Source: Alphaproteobacteria bacterium (lineage in GTDB: Bacteria; Pseudomonadota; Alphaproteobacteria; DAOWDM01). Taken from it: DNA of 9,747 bases. A program made the position numbers and the translations under genes. The stretch lies in assembly GCA_030639035.1 (NCBI GenBank), contig DAOWDM010000262.1:1-9747 (forward strand), written 5' to 3'. This document shows, piece after piece, positions 6,562 to 9,747 of the stretch (positions are counted from its first letter, which is position 1; every line of letters starts with the position of its first letter). The notes under the pieces are model-generated. The model was not told the DNA's origin. It saw nothing but the letters and a program-made list of their open reading frames with translations, and searched no databases.

Positions 6562-7516
6562 GGCGGTATATACAAAGGTTTCATTTGAAGAAATCACAGA
6601 GTTTTTAACTGCTTATAATATCGGTGAAGCAGTGTCTTTTACAGGTATTGAAGAAGGCGTTGAAAACACTAATTATTTTCTTAAAACTACAAAAAACACC
6701 TTTATTCTTACCTTGTATGAAAAACGGGTAAATCCAGTAGCTATTCCTTTTTTTATAGATTTAATGGAGCATCTGGCTAAAAACGGCGTTCCCTGCCCTG
6801 CCCCAATATATGGAAAAGACGGAAAAGCTTTACATGAACTTAACGGCAAACCTGCTACCATTACAAGCTTTCTCAAAGGAACAGCTTTAAAAAACATCGC
6901 ACCTGATAATTGTGCCGAATTAGGCAAAGCTTTGGCTGAAATGCACCTTGCAGCTTTATCTTTTAATGGTAATTTGAAAAATTCACTGTCGGTTGTTGAT
7001 TGGCGACCTTTGTTTATGTCGAGCATAGAACATGCTGATAATTTTCAGAAAGGTCTGAAAAATGAGATTCTGAACGAGCTTGATGATTTAGAATCAAAAT
7101 GGGTGAAAAATCTGCCTCGTGGAGTAATTCATGCTGATTTATTTCCTGATAATGTATTTTTTATTGATAGTAAAATTTCAGGATTAATTGATTTTTGTTT
7201 TTCATGTAACGATTTTTTAGCGTATGATGTCGCTGTATGTCTTAATGCGTGGTGCTTTGAAAAAGACTGTTCTTTTAATGTTACAAAAGCAAAAAAAATG
7301 TTAAAAGCATACAATAAAGTTCGAAAGCTTGAACAAGCTGAAATAGAAGCTCTTTCTTTGCTTGCAAAAGGCAGTGCTATGCGTTTTTTGCTGACTCGTC
7401 TTTATGACTGGATTAACACTCCAAAAAATGCACTGGTAAAACCAAAAAACCCAGCTGAATACTTGAAAAAAATGCGGTTTTACAATGATTTTGACTCAAA
7501 AGAATTATTTTTATAA
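6560..7516 (+). CDS. thrB: Homoserine kinase, type II (kinase/APH fold)
   Basis: ThrB phosphorylates L-homoserine with ATP to O-phosphohomoserine, the step before threonine synthase. This 318-residue protein belongs to the aminoglycoside-phosphotransferase-fold class found in alphaproteobacteria and pseudomonads, not the GHMP class of E. coli. Features are the N-lobe with GIEEGVENTNYFL (29-41) and FILTLYEKR (48-56, with the ATP-binding Lys), TSFLKG (102-107), LGKALAEMHLA (121-131), the catalytic loop GVIHADLFPDNVFF (188-201: His191, Asp193, Asn198) and the metal-binding GLIDFCFS (208-215, Asp211). The length matches the family. The start ATG is 20 bases after lpxC with a weak AGG upstream. 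The following rnhA is the usual neighbour of this thrB class in alphaproteobacteria, commonly with ispH in front, which is replaced here by lpxC. Related kinase-fold proteins could be confused with it, but the EEGVENTNYF start and rnhA linkage make ThrB the best call. Confidence 0.93.
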   Translation: MAVYTKVSFEEITEFLTAYNIGEAVSFTGIEEGVENTNYFLKTTKNTFILTLYEKRVNPVAIPFFIDLMEHLAKNGVPCPAPIYGKDGKALHELNGKPATITSFLKGTALKNIAPDNCAELGKALAEMHLAALSFNGNLKNSLSVVDWRPLFMSSIEHADNFQKGLKNEILNELDDLESKWVKNLPRGVIHADLFPDNVFFIDSKISGLIDFCFSCNDFLAYDVAVCLNAWCFEKDCSFNVTKAKKMLKAYNKVRKLEQAEIEALSLLAKGSAMRFLLTRLYDWINTPKNALVKPKNPAEYLKKMRFYNDFDSKELFL

Positions 7517-7543
7517 TTATTGAAATTAAGCGGATAGAATTAA

Positions 7544-7972
7544 ATGGTTAAGCTTTTTACAGACGGAGCATGCAGCGGAAATCCTGGACCTGGTGGCTGG
7601 GGAGCTTTGCTGCGTTACAATGGTGTAGAAAAAGAACTTTCAGGAGCGGAAAAAGACACAACTAACAACCGTATGGAACTAATGGCTGCGATTGCAGGCT
7701 TTGAAAAATTAAAACGACCTTGTGAGGTTACCATTTATACAGACAGCACTTATGTGAAAGACGGCATAACCAAATGGGTGTTTTCATGGAAAAAAAACGG
7801 CTGGAAAACTGCTTCTAAAAAGCCTGTTAAAAATGTTGATTTATGGAAACGCCTTGATGAAGCAACATCTCGCCATAAAATCGAATGGGTATGGGTCAAG
7901 GGACACTCTGGACATGCTGAAAATGAACGTGTAGACGAACTAGCCCGAAATGCAATTAAAACTCTTAACTAG
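7544..7972 (+). CDS. rnhA: Ribonuclease HI
   Basis: RNase HI cuts the RNA strand of RNA:DNA hybrids, removing primers and R-loops in the cytoplasm. At 142 residues it is a compact single-domain enzyme, slightly shorter than the 155-residue E. coli one. The four catalytic carboxylates are visible: Asp7 in FTDGACSGNPGPGGWG (5-20), Glu45 in NNRMELMAA (41-49), Asp67 in IYTDSTYV (64-71), and Asp131 in ERVDELARNA (128-137). The assisting His121 is in VKGHSGHAENE. The basic handle region (WKKNGWKTASKKPVKN, 82-97) is retained. The ATG is 27 bases after thrB with a weak purine stretch (GCGGA at 7530-7534). It ends TAG inside AACTAGTT, where the minus-strand neighbour also ends, so the two genes are convergent with no spacer. 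Confidence 0.98.
   Translation: MVKLFTDGACSGNPGPGGWGALLRYNGVEKELSGAEKDTTNNRMELMAAIAGFEKLKRPCEVTIYTDSTYVKDGITKWVFSWKKNGWKTASKKPVKNVDLWKRLDEATSRHKIEWVWVKGHSGHAENERVDELARNAIKTLN
7969..7972. other. Shared CTAG: overlapping stop codons of convergent genes
   Basis: CTAG gives TAG on both strands. It ends rnhA (7970-7972) on the plus strand and the dsbD/scsB-like gene (7971-7969) on the minus strand. It sits within the 8-base palindrome AACTAGTT (7967-7974). There is no intergenic room for a terminator here, so each transcript must run into the opposite gene before stopping. Confidence 0.9.
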
Positions 7973-9747
7973 TTTATGCTTCTTGACCTTCTGTCAAACA
8001 AAGGGATAGGAGAAGATTCCCTTTTAATCAAAGTTTTTCCTGCTGCATAGTTCAAAGCTTTTAATATATCTTGAGTTGAAAGAATTTCAGACAAAGGAAT
8101 CCCTTCTGGAGCTGCCGCCCCATATACAATATTAAAAGGCACTCCTACTCTACCATATTCGTTAAGGAATTTTGATATTTCCTTATCAGGTTTAGTCCAG
8201 TCGGCTCTCATTCCAACTATATTTTCATTATTAAAAGCTTTGGCTACGGTTTTTCCAGATAAAACCAGCATTTTGTTCCATCTACAAGTAAGACACCAGT
8301 CCGCCGTTACATCAACAAGAACTGTTTTACCATCAGCTACTAACCGATTTATCTCGTTACGGTCAAATTCAAGCCATATATCATCAGCTGATATTTTGCT
8401 TGAATGGTCATATTTCGATGAAGCAATTCCTGTAATAACAACAGAAGCAATAATGACCGCAAAAATAAACAGCTTTAATATTATAGCGTGCTTTTTATGA
8501 TGAATTTTTCTGTGCCATACAGCAAGAACAGCAACAATGACAAACATTAAAAATCCAATAACACAAATAGCAGCACTTCCTATTTGCACAAAAAGAACCG
8601 AAAGCACCCAAACAACTGTACCTGCAAGTACAAGTGCTAAAAATCTTTTCAAAACATTTATCCAAGGTCCAGGACAAGGCATGAAAAGAACTAGATGAGG
8701 CATTGAAGCTACCAGAAAATATGGAGCAGCCATACCTATTCCAAGAGCAGTGAAAATAACAAATATTTCTATCGCTCCTTGAGATAAGGCAAATCCTACA
8801 GCAGTCCCAAGAAAAGGTGCAGAGCATGGAGTAGCAAGAAGTGCAGCAAAAGCACCAATAAGGAAACTCTTTATTAATGGATATTTTTTTGCATCAATTT
8901 TTGCAGTAGTTTTTTCTTCTATGACAGCAATACACTCTGCAAGCGGAAATTCAAACAGCCCCATCATATTGGCAGTAAATAAAGTAAGAATCACAGCCAT
9001 AATAATCAGGAAATACGGTTGTTGAAACTGTATTCCCCAGCCTATTGAAGCCCCTGCAAATTTAATAGCAACGGCAATAGCAGCAAGCATTATAAAAGAA
9101 CAAATAATTCCCATAGCTGAAGCTATAAAATTCAACCGTATTTTTTTAAAATCTATGTCATAAAACGTTACCAGACTAAAAAATTTCAACGAAAGAACTG
9201 GCAGAACGCAAGGCATAAAATTTAGAATAAAACCGCCAAGCAACGCTATTACAAAGATATAAAGAATAAAAAACTGCTCTCTAGCTTCTGTTTTTGAAGA
9301 AACGGCTGGAGTAATATCTGCTTCCATACCGCGATTCCCATCAACAACGGTAATTTTCATAGGCAACCCTGCAATCCCTTTTTCAGGTATTGTTTCAGGC
9401 TTAAGCTTTGAACGCAAAGTAACCCTATTCCCCTCATAAGAACGGTAAGGAGCAGAAAACCACAGACCATGCTTGTTTTCTATAAATAAATCAGGATTTT
9501 TCAGCCTTGGGAAAGCATCTACTTCTACACGCAAAAAAGTCGAATCCTGCTTAGTTTCGATAACAGCTTTGACAAGTTCAATTCCATGTAGTTTTCCATT
9601 AGGAATACGATTCTTAAAACGTGTAATTAAATGAGAAGTAGGAGTTGCGAATCCTTTGCCAGACTGAATATCAAGCTCTATTTCAGCTTTTTCAGGAATA
9701 CAAGATTCATTGCAAACAAGAAAATCTACTTTAGCTTTTAATTTCAA
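7969..9747 (-). CDS. DsbD/ScsB-type membrane thiol:disulfide reductase (N-terminally partial)
   Basis: This protein would carry electrons from cytoplasmic thioredoxin across the inner membrane to periplasmic thiol proteins. It runs off the right edge, so the signal peptide and part of the N-terminal periplasmic domain are missing; the TTG at the edge is just an internal Leu. In the visible 592 residues there is a periplasmic N-terminal domain (1-155) with a CNESC pair (Cys12/Cys16) followed by IPE, as in ScsB-like proteins. A membrane domain of about eight segments (158-440) follows. Its redox cysteines are in NFMPCVLPVLSLKFF (Cys180) and ATPCSAPFLGTAVGFAL (Cys308). Last comes a C-terminal thioredoxin-like domain (455-571) with VDVTADWCLTCRWN (Cys485, Cys488) and a cis-Pro in GVPF. 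All three redox modules are therefore present. Spacing of the first Cys pair (three residues between) differs from the five seen in E. coli DsbD, which favours a ScsB/DipZ-like name. Its function in copper resistance, cytochrome or disulfide repair cannot be told from this window. Confidence 0.93.
   Translation of the reverse strand: MKLKAKVDFLVCNESCIPEKAEIELDIQSGKGFATPTSHLITRFKNRIPNGKLHGIELVKAVIETKQDSTFLRVEVDAFPRLKNPDLFIENKHGLWFSAPYRSYEGNRVTLRSKLKPETIPEKGIAGLPMKITVVDGNRGMEADITPAVSSKTEAREQFFILYIFVIALLGGFILNFMPCVLPVLSLKFFSLVTFYDIDFKKIRLNFIASAMGIICSFIMLAAIAVAIKFAGASIGWGIQFQQPYFLIIMAVILTLFTANMMGLFEFPLAECIAVIEEKTTAKIDAKKYPLIKSFLIGAFAALLATPCSAPFLGTAVGFALSQGAIEIFVIFTALGIGMAAPYFLVASMPHLVLFMPCPGPWINVLKRFLALVLAGTVVWVLSVLFVQIGSAAICVIGFLMFVIVAVLAVWHRKIHHKKHAIILKLFIFAVIIASVVITGIASSKYDHSSKISADDIWLEFDRNEINRLVADGKTVLVDVTADWCLTCRWNKMLVLSGKTVAKAFNNENIVGMRADWTKPDKEISKFLNEYGRVGVPFNIVYGAAAPEGIPLSEILSTQDILKALNYAAGKTLIKRESSPIPLFDRRSRSIN
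8000..8025. terminator. Candidate hairpin terminator after rnhA, inside the convergent gene
   Basis: AAAGGGA (8000-8006) and TCCCTTT (8018-8024) form a perfect 7-base stem with an 11-base loop, followed on the plus strand by a further T and AAT. On the minus strand the same stem is followed by GTTTG. It lies 28-53 bases past the rnhA stop, within the last codons of the dsbD/scsB gene. It is the only GC-containing hairpin I found near the convergent ends. The U-tract is short, so it would be a modest terminator. Confidence 0.35.

Noticed and set aside
6673..7026. 117-codon minus-strand open frame opposite thrB
   Set aside because: It is fully antisense to a clear kinase domain, with no plausible ribosome binding site and no recognisable motif.
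8495..8827. 110-codon Cys-rich open frame on the minus strand within the dsbD/scsB region
   Set aside because: It is a second frame of the membrane domain; Cys, Ser and Phe richness comes from reading Leu/Ala/Val codons out of frame.
1..9747. Search for mobile elements, phage genes, CRISPR repeats, tRNA or defence genes
   Set aside because: Coding sequence of recognised housekeeping genes fills nearly the whole window; gaps are at most 77 bases, and no repeats or foreign-looking composition were seen.

Overview
This window looks like ordinary chromosome from an AT-rich alphaproteobacterium. It covers the 3' part of a division and cell wall (dcw) cluster: murB (5' truncated by the window edge), ddl, ftsQ, ftsA, ftsZ and lpxC. 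These are followed on the same strand by thrB and rnhA. A convergent gene for a DsbD/ScsB-type membrane thiol:disulfide reductase runs in from the right edge. The order murB-ddl-ftsQ-ftsA-ftsZ-lpxC, a type II (kinase-fold) homoserine kinase next to rnhA, and the FtsZ tail ending in an IPAFLRR peptide all point to Alphaproteobacteria. Codon use is strongly AT-biased, which suggests a low-GC, possibly host-associated lineage rather than a typical high-GC soil or water member. That lineage guess is inference. LpxC, Ddl and MurB together imply a Gram-negative envelope with peptidoglycan and lipid A, and ThrB implies retained threonine synthesis, so this is not an extremely reduced genome.

Layout: positions 2-2375 hold murB, ddl and ftsQ with overlapping ends (UDP-MurNAc synthesis, D-Ala-D-Ala synthesis, divisome scaffold). 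Positions 2407-5490 hold ftsA (TTG start behind a strong ribosome binding site) and ftsZ, which has a long acidic linker and a conserved C-terminal peptide. The 72-base and 77-base gaps before ftsZ and lpxC are the largest non-coding stretches and the only places with room for internal promoters. Positions 5568-7972 hold lpxC, thrB and rnhA, closely spaced. rnhA and the minus-strand dsbD/scsB gene meet tail to tail, and their stop codons overlap in a CTAG palindrome. No stretch over 300 bases lacks a gene. I see no tRNA, rRNA, insertion sequence, phage gene or CRISPR array.

The plus-strand genes are probably co-transcribed. They couple precursor synthesis (MurB, Ddl), Z-ring assembly (FtsZ, FtsA, FtsQ) and the committed step of lipid A synthesis (LpxC), with two housekeeping genes (thrB, rnhA) attached at the end. 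I found no convincing new system. The observations most worth a second look are small: the ddl start region, where the expected start codon reads GTA and the only canonical upstream start adds a 20-residue tail; a mini-ORF ending in the ftsA ribosome binding site; a palindrome bridging the lpxC stop and thrB start; and a D-to-E change in the FtsA phosphate-2 motif.
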